Source of the DNA: Marinilabilia salmonicolor JCM 21150
GTDB lineage: Bacteria > Bacteroidota > Bacteroidia > Bacteroidales > Marinilabiliaceae
Assembly (NCBI RefSeq): GCF_000259075.1
Contig: NZ_AJKI01000031.1
Location: 271,586 to 335,585 of the forward strand
Direction of reading: 5' to 3'
DNA length: 64,000 nucleotides
Shown here in pieces: positions 8,416 through 17,247 of this stretch. The notes under the pieces are model-generated. The model ran no database searches and was not told the DNA's origin. It worked only from the letters and a program-made list of their open reading frames with translations. The translations under genes and the position numbers were made by a program. Each line of letters opens with the position of its first letter. Position 1 is the first letter of the stretch.

Positions 8416-9126
8416 ATGGGCAAGAAAGAATCAACACTCCCCAATATGGCAATAACGCTGATTATCATCACCATGATTGCAGGCGGCTCATTGGGATACA
8501 TATACAAACTGACTTCCGGCCCCATTGCTGTGGCCAAGGAGCAGAAACAACAGGAAGCTATCCGTTTGGTAGTTCCGGAATTTGACAACAATCCGACACA
8601 GGAGATGTATAAGATCGCTGCAGATGGAGGTGACTCGCTAAATGTATTCCCGGCCAAAAAAGATGGCATCAATGTGGGAGTCGCCATTGAGAGTGTTAGT
8701 CATAAAGGCTTCAGCGGTGATGTAAAGATCATGGTAGGCATTCTTCCTGATGGCACCATCAGCAACTATGCCGTGCTGGAGCATAAAGAAACACCCGGCC
8801 TGGGAACAAAAATGGTCACCTGGTTTAAGCCATCTGACAATGCGGAGGCAGGAGCTTCCGGTAATGCATTTGCCAACTGGCTTTTCGGCATAAAAAGTGA
8901 TACGGGGGGCGGCAATACCAGCATTGTAGGTGTGGATCCATCTGAAACCAACCTTACCGTATCAAAAGACGGTGGAGACATCGATGCCATCACAGCAGCT
9001 ACCATTAGTTCAAGAGCTTTTCTGGATGCCGTGCAAAAAGCATGGGCCACATACAACAAAAATGCAGATGCATACAGCTCTGCCACCATAAAAAACAATG
9101 ACGCTCAGGAAGGAGGTGCCCAATGA
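8416..9126 (+). CDS. rnfG: Rnf electron transport complex subunit G
   Basis: A 236-residue membrane-anchored flavoprotein subunit. It has one N-terminal transmembrane helix (about 12-30, MAITLIIITMIAGGSLGYIY) and a large periplasmic FMN-binding domain. The covalent FMN site is AITAATISS, with Thr196 in the position of the S/T-G-A-T motif; here it reads T-A-A-T. HKETPGLGTKM is also typical. Its stop overlaps the rnfE start by four bases (ATGA), indicating translational coupling. FMN attachment would need an ApbE transferase, which is not in this window. Confidence 0.95.
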   Translation: MGKKESTLPNMAITLIIITMIAGGSLGYIYKLTSGPIAVAKEQKQQEAIRLVVPEFDNNPTQEMYKIAADGGDSLNVFPAKKDGINVGVAIESVSHKGFSGDVKIMVGILPDGTISNYAVLEHKETPGLGTKMVTWFKPSDNAEAGASGNAFANWLFGIKSDTGGGNTSIVGVDPSETNLTVSKDGGDIDAITAATISSRAFLDAVQKAWATYNKNADAYSSATIKNNDAQEGGAQ

Positions 9127-9707
9127 ATCAATGGAAAAATTTCACAAAAGGATTCTTCAAAGACAACCCGGTATTTGTAATGTTGCTGGGTATGTGCCCC
9201 ACGCTGGGGGTTACCTCATCGGCTGTTAACGGTTTGGGAATGGGACTGGCCACCACATTTGTACTGGTCATGTCAAACATCGTTGTAGCATTGGTAAAGG
9301 ATTTCATCCCCGATAAGGTCAGGATTCCGGCATTTATTGTCATCATCGCATCATTTGTAACCATTGTGGAAATGGTCATGCAGGCCTACATACCGGCTCT
9401 TTTCGAAGCATTGGGCCTTTTCATTCCACTGATTGTGGTAAACTGTCTGGTACTGGGACGTGCCGAGGCTTTTGCCTCCAAAAATGCACTTGGATCTTCC
9501 ATTGTTGACGGTCTTGGAATGGGACTTGGATTCTCCATGGCCCTGACAATGCTGGGAGCAATCAGAGAACTTTTGGGTAGCGGTAAAATTTTTGGTATTT
9601 CTCTCTTTGCAGAGAGTTACGGGATGCTGATTTTCGTTCTCGCCCCCGGAGCTTTTATTGCGTTGGGTTACCTGACTGCTTTCATCAATAAAGTACGCAA
9701 AGCCTGA
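9123..9707 (+). CDS. rnfE: Rnf electron transport complex subunit E
   Basis: A 194-residue integral membrane subunit with about six helices. It is homologous to RnfA and NqrD/E. Conserved segments include MCPTLGVTSSA near the N-terminus, PLIVVNCLVLGRAEAFA and GLGMGLGFSMAL. The CP-containing half-helices of RnfA/E coordinate an intramembrane iron-sulfur site in known structures. It is translationally coupled to rnfG. A 52-base spacer containing a TAGTCAGTAG repeat separates it from rnfA. Confidence 0.95.
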   Translation: MNQWKNFTKGFFKDNPVFVMLLGMCPTLGVTSSAVNGLGMGLATTFVLVMSNIVVALVKDFIPDKVRIPAFIVIIASFVTIVEMVMQAYIPALFEALGLFIPLIVVNCLVLGRAEAFASKNALGSSIVDGLGMGLGFSMALTMLGAIRELLGSGKIFGISLFAESYGMLIFVLAPGAFIALGYLTAFINKVRKA

Positions 9708-9730
9708 AGAAGTCAATAGTACATAGTTTT

Positions 9731-9740
9731 TAGTCAGTAG
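9731..9740 (+). repeat. TAGTCAGTAG motif after rnfE
   Basis: The decamer TAGTCAGTAG lies 24 bases after the rnfE stop, preceded by the related GTCAATAGTACATAG. The same decamer follows the stops of the TM2 gene (17623-17632) and the Crp/Fnr gene (28835-28844). Confidence 0.4.
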
Positions 9741-9759
9741 TTGATAAAAAGAATATATC

Positions 9760-10332
9760 ATGACTTATTTTATCATTATCATATCAGCCATATTTGTCAA
9801 CAATATTGTGCTGAGTCAATTCCTGGGAATTTGTCCTTTCCTGGGGGTTTCCAAGAAAATATCCACCGGAATCGGGATGACCGGTGCGGTAACTTTTGTA
9901 ATGGTTATTGCCACCATCGTTACCTATTTTATTCAGGAACTTATTCTTGAGCAATTCAACATCACATTTCTGCAAACCATCTCCTTTATTCTGGTCATTG
10001 CAGCACTGGTACAACTCGTTGAAATAGTTCTTAAAAAAGTAAGTCCTCCGCTTTATCAGGCGCTGGGGGTTTTCCTTCCACTGATCACAACCAACTGTGC
10101 CATTCTGGGGGTAGCCATCATGACTGTTAGCCGTGACTACAATCTGGTGGAAGCAGTCATTTTCTCCGGCTCCTCGGCCTTAGGCTTTGGACTGGCGCTT
10201 GTTACCTTTGCAGGTATTCGTGAACAACTTGACCTGGTAAATATTCCCAAAGGAATGCAGGGAGCACCTATTGCTCTGGTAGTTGCCGGATTGCTGGCTA
10301 TGGCCTTTATGGGTTTTGCAGGAATGGTTTAA
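9760..10332 (+). CDS. rnfA: Rnf electron transport complex subunit A
   Basis: A 190-residue integral membrane subunit with six predicted helices, paralogous to RnfE. Typical segments are NNIVLSQFLGICPFLGVSKK at the start and PLITTNCAILGVA in the middle, the cysteines being the conserved intramembrane ligands. It is the last gene of the rseC-rnfBCDGEA operon, and a strong terminator follows 28 bases after the stop. Confidence 0.96.
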   Translation: MTYFIIIISAIFVNNIVLSQFLGICPFLGVSKKISTGIGMTGAVTFVMVIATIVTYFIQELILEQFNITFLQTISFILVIAALVQLVEIVLKKVSPPLYQALGVFLPLITTNCAILGVAIMTVSRDYNLVEAVIFSGSSALGFGLALVTFAGIREQLDLVNIPKGMQGAPIALVVAGLLAMAFMGFAGMV

Positions 10333-10360
10333 AAAAAGTCTGTTTTTTAAGAAACATATA

Positions 10361-10397
10361 AAAGCTTGCAGCGTAAACTCCTTTGCAAGCTTTTTTT
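10361..10397 (+). terminator. Terminator of the rnf operon
   Basis: AAAGCTTGCA (10361-10370) pairs perfectly with TGCAAGCTTT (10384-10393) and is followed by T residues. It marks the end of the rnf transcript. Confidence 0.88.
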
Positions 10398-10412
10398 GTA
10401 CGCAAAATGATG

Positions 10413-10420
10413 TAAATTTG
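10413..10420 (+). promoter_or_regulatory. -7 box (TAAATTTG) for the lytic transglycosylase gene
   Basis: TAAATTTG matches the -7 consensus and lies 43 bases before the ATG, just after the rnf terminator. No clear -33 box is at the right distance. Confidence 0.5.
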
Positions 10421-10463
10421 CGGAAACACTCAGAATTTCGAAACAGATAAGAAGGGAAAGAGA

Positions 10464-11486
10464 ATGACTACCAGGAATCAACTCAGAACATTTAAGTTTT
10501 TATCGGGAAGTGCTTTATTGCTGGCTGCAGTTTTTGCATGGGGCCTGTTTACCTATTCAGCTGAGCCTGAAAAGCAGCCAACAGAAGCTGATCCCACGCA
10601 TTTTGAACAATTCCAGAGCGAATACAATATATTCTCTCTGCCCGTACCCAATAATCCCACTTTTGCAGGCGAAGCGGTTCCCATCGAGCGAACTTACATC
10701 CGCGAAAGCCTGGATCGTGAATTGCTTGTCAACACCTACTGGCAGTCACAAACCTTACTTTTCATCAAGCGGGCAGCTAAATATTTCCCATCCATTGAAC
10801 CCATCCTGAAGGAAGAGGGAGTTCCGGAAGATTTCAAATATCTGGCACTGGCAGAAAGTGCCCTGATTCTCCGGGCAGTATCACCTGCAGGAGCAGCTGG
10901 CCCATGGCAGTTCATGAAAGGAGCTGGCAACGACTACGGACTGGAAATTAACAGTCAGGTGGACGAAAGATACCACCTGGAAAAAGCAACCCGGGCAGCA
11001 AGCAGATTCCTGAAGAGCAGCTACGAAAAATTCGGAAGCTGGACGCTGGCAGCAGCAGCTTACAATGCAGGGAGAAGCCATGTCATCAGACAACTGGATC
11101 GGCAACAAACCAACAACTACTACGATCTTTTGCTCAACGAAGAAACGGGCCGCTACGTTTATCGGATTATCGCAATCAAAGAGATTCTGGAAGACCCTGA
11201 GAGTTACGGATTCCATGTTAAAGAAAGAGATCTTTATCATATGGAACCCACCTACACGGTAGAAATAGACAGTGCAGTCAGCAATTTTGCCACCTTTGCA
11301 GCAGAATTCGGACTTTCCTACAAAGAATTGAAAGATCTGAATCCCTGGCTTCGTGACGACCACCTAACAAATTCCAGAGGGAAAACGTACGAAATAAAAA
11401 TCCCAGAAAAAGGTGCTTTTTTACGAAGTGACTTCCAAAAAACAGGAACTTCTGCATCTGAACTGGATGAAGAGACCCAACAATAA
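10464..11486 (+). CDS. Membrane-bound lytic murein transglycosylase (SLT/MltD type)
   Basis: It would cleave peptidoglycan glycan strands with 1,6-anhydro product formation in the periplasm. It has 340 residues. An uncleaved N-terminal anchor or signal covers about 12-32. The SLT domain covers about 100-235 with ALAESA, where Glu131 is the expected catalytic acid, then AGAAGPWQFM and AAAAYNAGRS. After residue 255 there is a segment (TFAAEFGLSYKELKDLNPWL) resembling a degenerate LysM module. It is shorter than E. coli MltD and lacks tandem LysM repeats. It is a single gene between the rnf terminator and a repeat-rich gap. Confidence 0.9.
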   Translation: MTTRNQLRTFKFLSGSALLLAAVFAWGLFTYSAEPEKQPTEADPTHFEQFQSEYNIFSLPVPNNPTFAGEAVPIERTYIRESLDRELLVNTYWQSQTLLFIKRAAKYFPSIEPILKEEGVPEDFKYLALAESALILRAVSPAGAAGPWQFMKGAGNDYGLEINSQVDERYHLEKATRAASRFLKSSYEKFGSWTLAAAAYNAGRSHVIRQLDRQQTNNYYDLLLNEETGRYVYRIIAIKEILEDPESYGFHVKERDLYHMEPTYTVEIDSAVSNFATFAAEFGLSYKELKDLNPWLRDDHLTNSRGKTYEIKIPEKGAFLRSDFQKTGTSASELDEETQQ

Positions 11487-11520
11487 TCGTTTTTACAACC
11501 AAATTAACCTACCTTATACA

Positions 11521-11680
11521 TAGTGCTTGCCCGAAAAGTCCAATTTCTGCGTCACGCCCTTTCTGAAAACAGTTATTTACCAAAATAAACGCCTTGATTT
11601 TCAGAAAGGCCAAGCCTTGAACTTGAACTTTTCAAATCAAGCTCTCAGAAAAACCATAGTTTTATTGCTGGCACTACATA
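11521..11680 (+). repeat. Interspersed hairpin repeat, family 1, copy E
   Basis: The 12-bp arms CCTTTCTGAAAA (11558-11569) and TTTTCAGAAAGG (11598-11609) pair perfectly around the family loop TTATTTACCAAAATAAACGCC. The flanks TAGTGCTTGCCCGAAAAGTC and CCAAGCCTTG match those of the other copies. It is nested just inside the left arm of the 19-bp inverted repeat. Confidence 0.65.
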
Positions 11681-11759
11681 ATATCAACAACACATTTAAA
11701 TACAGATAGTTGATTTATGTATTTCTCTAAAAGGAATACATAATGTTGTTGCGTTTTTT

Positions 11760-11926
11760 AAGGCCGAAGGTCTTTAAGCAATAGCCTGGGGCAACGCCCC
11801 AGGAAAATTGAAACACCCTCCCCCCTCTCATTATTGGTCGCGACGCGACAAATAATGAGAGGGGGGCATGAGGAATACCTCAAAACTCTGGGCTGTTGCT
11901 CTCAGGCTTTCAGCCTGTTTACATCG
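11760..11926 (+). repeat. Interspersed palindromic repeat, family 2, copy 1
   Basis: The core is a near-perfect palindrome at 11820-11866. Sixteen-base arms (CCCCCCTCTCATTATT and its complement) enclose an inner GTCGCG/CGCGAC stem. Smaller hairpins flank it: CCTGGGGCAACGCCCCAGG near 11785 and CAGGCTTTCAGCCTG near 11912. The same layout recurs in reverse at 40631-40790. The form resembles the REP-like repeats found between genes in Bacteroidota. Confidence 0.7.
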
Positions 11927-11984
11927 TACCTGTTTTATGTATAAGGTAGGTTAAAAATCCTTTTTTCCCCTATTTTTCTTTTGC

Positions 11985-11992
11985 TATCTTTG
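11985..11992 (+). promoter_or_regulatory. -7 box (TATCTTTG) for uvrA
   Basis: TATCTTTG matches the -7 consensus and lies 22 bases before the GTG start, just outside the right arm of the composite repeat. The upstream T-run at 11961-11966 sits where a -33 element would be. Confidence 0.5.
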
Positions 11993-12013
11993 TAAGTTCC
12001 AAAAAATTGAAAC

Positions 12014-14872
12014 GTGAAGACAGCAATAAACGACACATTACCCATAGAGAGCGACCTGGAGCAGATTGAAGTTTTGGGTGCCCGTGTACACAATCTTCAA
12101 AACATCGACATAACCATCCCCCGAAATGAGCTGGTAGTCATTACCGGCCTCAGCGGGAGCGGTAAATCTTCACTGGCCTTCGACACCATTTATGCCGAGG
12201 GCCAGCGCCGTTACATAGAGACGTTTTCGGCCTATGCCCGCCAGTTTCTGGGAGGAATGGAACGTCCTGATGTGGACAAAATCACGGGATTGAGTCCTGT
12301 CATATCCATAGAGCAAAAGACCACAGGCAAAAATCCACGATCCACCGTGGGAACAACCACTGAAATTTACGACTTTTTCCGTCTTCTTTATGCACGTGCC
12401 GGCGAAGCCATCTCGTACGAAACGGGCGAAAAAATGGTAAAATACACCGATCGCCAGATTATTGATCTGATTCTTTCAAGGTTTGAGGAGAAAGGAGTGT
12501 ATATCTTAGCTCCAATGGTAAAAGGCCGAAAAGGTCATTACAAAGAGCTTTTCGAGCAAATCCGCAAGAAAGGATTCCTCAACGTACGTGTGGACGGGGA
12601 AATCAGAGAAATAAAGCACGGAATGAAGCTTGACCGCTACAAAAACCACTTTGTAGAGGTCGTCATTGACAAACTTAAAGTCTCTGACAAGGACAGGAAA
12701 CGACTGGAAGAATCCGTGGCCCTGGCGATGAAACAGGGAAAAAACATAATGATGGTTCTGGACAAAGAGAGCGACCAACCCCGATATTTCAGTCGTCAGT
12801 TGATGTGTCCCACCACAGGAATCTCCTACAATGAGCCGGCCCCGCACAACTTTTCGTTCAACTCACCTCAGGGAGCCTGCCCCAAATGCAAAGGTTTAGG
12901 TTTTGTGGATGAAATAGACATCGAAAAAATCATCCCCGACGACAAGGTTTCCATCTACTCGGGAGGCATTGTCCCCTTGGGAAGGTATAAAAACAACCTG
13001 ATTTTCTGGCAATTGGAAGCACTTGCCGAACGGCATGGCTTCAAACTGAAGAGTGCCATCAAAAACATTCCGGAGGAAGCACTGGATGAAATCCTTCACG
13101 GAACCACAGAACCATTAAAACTGAAAAACACCCCGCTGGGTACTTCATCCAATTACTCGCTGAGTTTTGACGGTGTAATCAGTTACATTCACAATCAACA
13201 ATCGAACGACACTTCACAGAAAGCCCGGAAATGGGCCAATCAGTTTATTCGGAATACTGTGTGCCCGACCTGTAACGGACAACGCCTTAACAAAGAGGCC
13301 CTTCATTTTATGATTGACGGAAAAAACATTGCCGAAATCAGCAAAATGGATCTTAATGAACTCTACAGTTGGACCGAAGGGCTGGAAGGACGCCTCAGCA
13401 AAAAACAACAGGCAATAGCCACCGAAATCCTGAAAGAAATACGGTCACGACTCGGTTTTATGCTCGACGTAGGACTTGAGTACCTGGCCCTGAACCGCAG
13501 CGCGATGACCTTATCGGGCGGGGAAAGTCAGCGTATCCGGCTGGCCACTCAAATCGGATCGCAACTGGTCAATGTGCTTTACATACTGGATGAGCCCAGC
13601 ATTGGCCTGCACCAACGCGACAATCACCGACTTATCGAGTCTCTAAAGCAGCTGAGAGATACCGGAAACTCCATTTTAGTCGTTGAGCACGATAAAGATA
13701 TGATGATGGCTGCCGACTATGTAATTGATATGGGGCCACATGCCGGTCGTCATGGAGGTGAAGTGGTGGCCCAGGGAACTCCCATGGAGATACTGAACTC
13801 CAACTCGTTGACTGCCGATTATCTCAAGAAGGTAAAAGAGATTGCCATACCTGAAGAAAGGAGAACCGGCAACGGCCACCTTCTGACCATCAAGGGAACA
13901 ACAGGAAACAACCTGAAAAATCTGACCGTCTCCTTCCCGCTTGGAACTTTCATCTGTGTGACAGGCGTTTCAGGCAGCGGAAAGTCAACCCTTATTAACG
14001 AAACACTTTATCCCATTCTCAATCAGCACATTTACAAATCGGTAAAAGATCCGCTTGCCTACAAGAAAGTGGAAGGGCTGGAATTTGTGGACAAAGTAGT
14101 TGATGTGGATCAGGCGCCATTAGGACGAACACCACGCTCGAACCCAGCCACCTACACAAAAATGTTTGACGACATCAGAAAACTATTTGCCGGTTTGCCT
14201 GAGGCTAAAATCAGAGCCTACAAACCAGGCAGGTTCTCCTTCAATGTGGCCGGAGGACGCTGTGAAACCTGTAAGGGAGGAGGCGTTCAGGTTATTGAGA
14301 TGAACTTTCTTCCTGATGTTATGGTAGAGTGCCCCGACTGCAGGGGGAAGCGGTACAACCGAGAAACCCTGGAGGTAAGATACAAAGGGAAATCCATCAG
14401 CGATGTTTTGGATATGACCATCAATCAGGCGGTTGAATTCTTCGAAAACATCCCAAAACTTACCCCACGTTTAAAAGTGCTTCAGGAAGTTGGCCTGGGA
14501 TACATCAAATTAGGCCAGCCTTCCACAACCTTATCTGGTGGAGAATCACAACGGGTTAAACTGGCTAGTGAACTGGCAAAGAAAGATACAGGAAAAACAG
14601 TATATATTCTTGACGAACCCACTACCGGTTTACATTTCGAAGACATACGTGTATTGCTCGATGTGCTAAACAAACTGGTATCCAGAGGGAATACCGTCAT
14701 CGTGATTGAACACAATCTGGATGTGATAAAAACTGCTGACCACATTATTGACATCGGTCCTGAAGGTGGAGCCCGTGGAGGCGAACTCATCATCAGCGGC
14801 ACACCCGAAAAGGTAGCCCAATGCAAGAAAAGTTTCACCGGACAATTTCTGAAGAAAGATGAGGGACTTTAA
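12014..14872 (+). CDS. uvrA: Excinuclease ABC subunit A
   Basis: The damage-sensing ATPase of nucleotide excision repair, which works with UvrB. It has 952 residues, of typical length, from a GTG start (MKTAINDTLP...). The two ABC modules carry Walker A motifs TGLSGSGKSSLAFDT near the N-terminus and TGVSGSGKSTLINETL at about 655. The signature motifs are TLSGGESQRIRLA and TLSGGESQRVKLA. Walker B segments are YILDEPSIGLHQRD and YILDEPTTGLHFED. Zinc-finger cysteines appear in CPKCKGLGF, CPTCNGQR, CETCKGGG and CPDCRGKR. uvrB and uvrC are not in the window. Confidence 0.97.
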   Translation: MKTAINDTLPIESDLEQIEVLGARVHNLQNIDITIPRNELVVITGLSGSGKSSLAFDTIYAEGQRRYIETFSAYARQFLGGMERPDVDKITGLSPVISIEQKTTGKNPRSTVGTTTEIYDFFRLLYARAGEAISYETGEKMVKYTDRQIIDLILSRFEEKGVYILAPMVKGRKGHYKELFEQIRKKGFLNVRVDGEIREIKHGMKLDRYKNHFVEVVIDKLKVSDKDRKRLEESVALAMKQGKNIMMVLDKESDQPRYFSRQLMCPTTGISYNEPAPHNFSFNSPQGACPKCKGLGFVDEIDIEKIIPDDKVSIYSGGIVPLGRYKNNLIFWQLEALAERHGFKLKSAIKNIPEEALDEILHGTTEPLKLKNTPLGTSSNYSLSFDGVISYIHNQQSNDTSQKARKWANQFIRNTVCPTCNGQRLNKEALHFMIDGKNIAEISKMDLNELYSWTEGLEGRLSKKQQAIATEILKEIRSRLGFMLDVGLEYLALNRSAMTLSGGESQRIRLATQIGSQLVNVLYILDEPSIGLHQRDNHRLIESLKQLRDTGNSILVVEHDKDMMMAADYVIDMGPHAGRHGGEVVAQGTPMEILNSNSLTADYLKKVKEIAIPEERRTGNGHLLTIKGTTGNNLKNLTVSFPLGTFICVTGVSGSGKSTLINETLYPILNQHIYKSVKDPLAYKKVEGLEFVDKVVDVDQAPLGRTPRSNPATYTKMFDDIRKLFAGLPEAKIRAYKPGRFSFNVAGGRCETCKGGGVQVIEMNFLPDVMVECPDCRGKRYNRETLEVRYKGKSISDVLDMTINQAVEFFENIPKLTPRLKVLQEVGLGYIKLGQPSTTLSGGESQRVKLASELAKKDTGKTVYILDEPTTGLHFEDIRVLLDVLNKLVSRGNTVIVIEHNLDVIKTADHIIDIGPEGGARGGELIISGTPEKVAQCKKSFTGQFLKKDEGL

Positions 14873-14909
14873 TCCGTCAAAAAGCAGTTACACTTAACAA
14901 TAGAATTTG

Positions 14910-14917
14910 TAGATTTG
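14910..14917 (+). promoter_or_regulatory. -7 box (TAGATTTG) for the nucleoside kinase gene
   Basis: TAGATTTG matches the -7 consensus and lies 29 bases before the ATG, within the 74-base gap after uvrA. The -33 region is not convincing. Confidence 0.45.
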
Positions 14918-14946
14918 AGAATAGGAAACCTATAGCAAAACCTGAT

Positions 14947-16614
14947 ATGGATAAAACAGTACGCATTAAATGCCTCAATAATAACAAAACCTTCAACACC
15001 CTGCGCGGCACCTCTCTCAAGGAAATTGCAGAAAATCAGAAGATATCCACCAAATACCCGATACTCGGAGCAATGGTAAACAATCAGGTGAGAGAATTGT
15101 CCTTTGAAATATACAATCCGAAAACCATCGAGTTCATTGACATCACCCATAAAGACGGAATGAGGATGTACATTCGGAGCCTCTCCTTTCTGCTGACAGC
15201 TGCGGCGAAAGAAGTTTTTCCTGAAGCCACACTGCGAATAGATCACTCTGTCAGTAAAGGATTTTATTGTGAACTCCACGGACTGAAACAACCATTATCC
15301 ATTGATGACATTTTCGAGATTGGCCGCCAAATGCGAGAGATGGTGGAAGAAGACATCCCCTTTTTACAATTCAAGGATGAAACCGATGATGTCGTTGCAC
15401 TTTTCAAAGAAAAAGGATTACACGACAAAGTGCAATTGCTGGAACATCGAGGTCAGTACTATTCAACCTATTACAGTTTAAACGAGCATATCGGGAAATT
15501 TTACGGATTCATGGTTCCCTCCACAGGGTACCTCAAAGTATTTGACCTTAACAAATATTACAACGGAATGCTTCTGCAAATGCCCAGCCAGCAGCACCCT
15601 GAAGAGGTACAGGAGTTGGTGGAACAAAACAAAATGTTTGAAATTTTCCGCGAGTTCAGTCACTGGAACCGGGTGCTGAATGTAACAAACATAAGTGACC
15701 TTAACGATGCCGCTCACAACGGGGCAGCAGAACGATTGATAAAAGTGAGTGAAGCACTTCATGAGAAGAAAATTGCCCAGGTTGCAGACATGATAGCCTC
15801 CCGAAAAGATGAGCTCAGAATTGTACTGATCAGCGGCCCTTCATCTAGTGGAAAAACAACATTCAGCAAGCGACTGGCTATTCAGTTGCTGGTGAATGGA
15901 ATCTGCCCGCTAAACCTTTCCCTGGACAACTACTTTGTGGACCGGGAGAAAACACCACTGGATGAGAATGGCCAATATGATTTTGAAGCCCTGGAAGCTT
16001 TGGATATTGACCTTTTTAATCAACAATTGCTTGATTTGATGGCAGGAGAAGAGGTGTCATTACCAAAATTTTCGTTTGAATCCGGAAAAAGAATTTTCAA
16101 CGGCGACAAACTGAAGATGAGAAAAGACAATATTCTTATCATTGAGGGGATTCACGGACTAAACCCCAAATTAACCCACCTGATTGAAAACGACAAAAAG
16201 TTTAAAGTTTACGTTTCAGCCCTAACCAACATCAACATCGACAATCAAAGCAGAATACCGACGACCGACAATCGCCTGGTAAGAAGAATCATTCGTGATT
16301 ACCGTTATCGCAACTATTCGGCTCAGGAAACCATCTCCCGTTGGGACAGTGTACGCCGGGGCGAAGACAAGCATATCTTTCCGTATCAGGAAGAAGCAGA
16401 TGTGATGTTCAACTCCGCCCTGCTTTACGAACTGGCGGTGCTGAAACCTTATGCAGAACCCATTCTTCTTGAAGTTCAACCCAACCAGGAAGAATATTCA
16501 GAAGCCAGTCGTCTGCTGAAATTCTTCAGTTATTTCAAACCTATACAACCAAGGGAAATTCCGCCCACCTCCATATTGAGGGAATTTTTGGGTGGTAGCA
16601 GTTTTACGTATTGA
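14947..16614 (+). CDS. TGS/ThrRS-editing-like domain fused to a uridine kinase-like nucleoside kinase
   Basis: A 555-residue fusion. The N-terminal 60 residues look like a TGS domain. Residues about 60-230 resemble the second additional domain of threonyl/alanyl-tRNA synthetases, although the zinc-binding HxxxH motif is not obvious. The C-terminal half is a P-loop phosphoribulokinase/uridine kinase domain with GPSSSGKTTFSK (Walker A, 297-304), LSLDNYFVDRE and IIEGIHGLNP. This architecture is known in Bacteroidota, Firmicutes and Thermotoga as a nucleoside or uridine kinase. The true substrate and the reason for the synthetase-like half are not clear from sequence. It is probably transcribed alone. 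Confidence 0.88.
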   Translation: MDKTVRIKCLNNNKTFNTLRGTSLKEIAENQKISTKYPILGAMVNNQVRELSFEIYNPKTIEFIDITHKDGMRMYIRSLSFLLTAAAKEVFPEATLRIDHSVSKGFYCELHGLKQPLSIDDIFEIGRQMREMVEEDIPFLQFKDETDDVVALFKEKGLHDKVQLLEHRGQYYSTYYSLNEHIGKFYGFMVPSTGYLKVFDLNKYYNGMLLQMPSQQHPEEVQELVEQNKMFEIFREFSHWNRVLNVTNISDLNDAAHNGAAERLIKVSEALHEKKIAQVADMIASRKDELRIVLISGPSSSGKTTFSKRLAIQLLVNGICPLNLSLDNYFVDREKTPLDENGQYDFEALEALDIDLFNQQLLDLMAGEEVSLPKFSFESGKRIFNGDKLKMRKDNILIIEGIHGLNPKLTHLIENDKKFKVYVSALTNINIDNQSRIPTTDNRLVRRIIRDYRYRNYSAQETISRWDSVRRGEDKHIFPYQEEADVMFNSALLYELAVLKPYAEPILLEVQPNQEEYSEASRLLKFFSYFKPIQPREIPPTSILREFLGGSSFTY

Positions 16615-16941
16615 TTGCTCCCTTATTCGCTTCGCCCTCATTGATGATTTTTTGCAAAATTCAAAAATCAATCAATGAGTTAACAAATTGATGGTTGGCA
16701 CCCATTCGGGGACCTGATTCATGTTAAGTTTAACCCCCGGGTTTGGCACCCGGGATTATTTAAATTTGCCCACTGCGGGGACGAACCAGTTCTGTCCTAT
16801 CCGCAATAAACTGTGTCTTAAAAGCTATTAGAGGGGTTGAAAACCATTCGCAGATTATTTTACTGAATTATTTCTTTATTCCTAAATAGTTTGTAATTTC
16901 ACGAAGATTGAAAATTCCGGTTTTTTTAGCCTACTTCATTC
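16615..16941. other. Intergenic region with two hairpins
   Basis: No gene is seen in these 327 bases. An imperfect inverted repeat lies at 16637-16680 (CTCATTGATGATTTTT against AAAAATCAATCAATGAG, one bulge), without a T-run typical of a terminator. A smaller GC-rich hairpin, CCCGGGTTTGGCACCCGGG, lies near 16736-16754. They may be repeat remnants or processing structures. Confidence 0.5.
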
Positions 16942-17241
16942 ATGAAATATCAATTTCATAAGAAACACCTCGAAGCATTTTTCTGGATTCTGGCCATTAT
17001 CCTGCTGGCCTTCACCAATCCGGAAGGCTCCGGACATTTGTCCCTTTGTCCGCTAAAAAATATGGGGTTCAACTTCTGTCCGGGATGCGGACTGGGACAT
17101 TCAATTTCGTGGATTTTCAGAGGTGATATTATAGCCTCTTTTCATTGCCATCCACTCGGAATTCCCGCATTGATTATCCTCTTAGTCAGAAGCATCAATT
17201 TATTGAGACATGACATTCATCTATCACAAAAACTAATCTGA
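16942..17241 (+). CDS. DUF2752-family membrane protein
   Basis: A 99-residue protein with two hydrophobic helices (about 11-25 and 72-88). The conserved cysteine motif of DUF2752 lies between them: CPLKNMGFNFCPGCGLGHS, with Cys36, Cys46 and Cys49. The function of the family is unknown. The CPGCG motif next to a membrane segment suggests metal or redox chemistry, which is inference only. It lies 6 bases upstream of a TM2-domain gene, a pairing often seen in Bacteroidota, so the two probably form one transcript. Confidence 0.85.
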   Translation: MKYQFHKKHLEAFFWILAIILLAFTNPEGSGHLSLCPLKNMGFNFCPGCGLGHSISWIFRGDIIASFHCHPLGIPALIILLVRSINLLRHDIHLSQKLI

Positions 17242-17247
17242 ACACCA

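Larger units (their letters stand above)
11504..11954. repeat. Composite element bounded by a 19-bp perfect inverted repeat
   Basis: TTAACCTACCTTATACATA at 11504-11522 is exactly complementary to TATGTATAAGGTAGGTTAA at 11936-11954. The enclosed 451 bases hold a family 1 hairpin repeat (11521-11680) and a family 2 repeat (about 11760-11926), and no credible gene. It fills most of the gap between the lytic transglycosylase and uvrA. It resembles a non-autonomous mobile element or a nest of them. Confidence 0.65.

Noticed and set aside
11527..11709. 60-codon ORF upstream of uvrA
   Set aside because: It lies wholly inside the hairpin repeat and has no ribosome site or protein-like features.
16637..16680. 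Terminator of the nucleoside kinase gene
   Set aside because: The stem is imperfect and AT-rich and lacks a following T-run, so I list it only as a hairpin.
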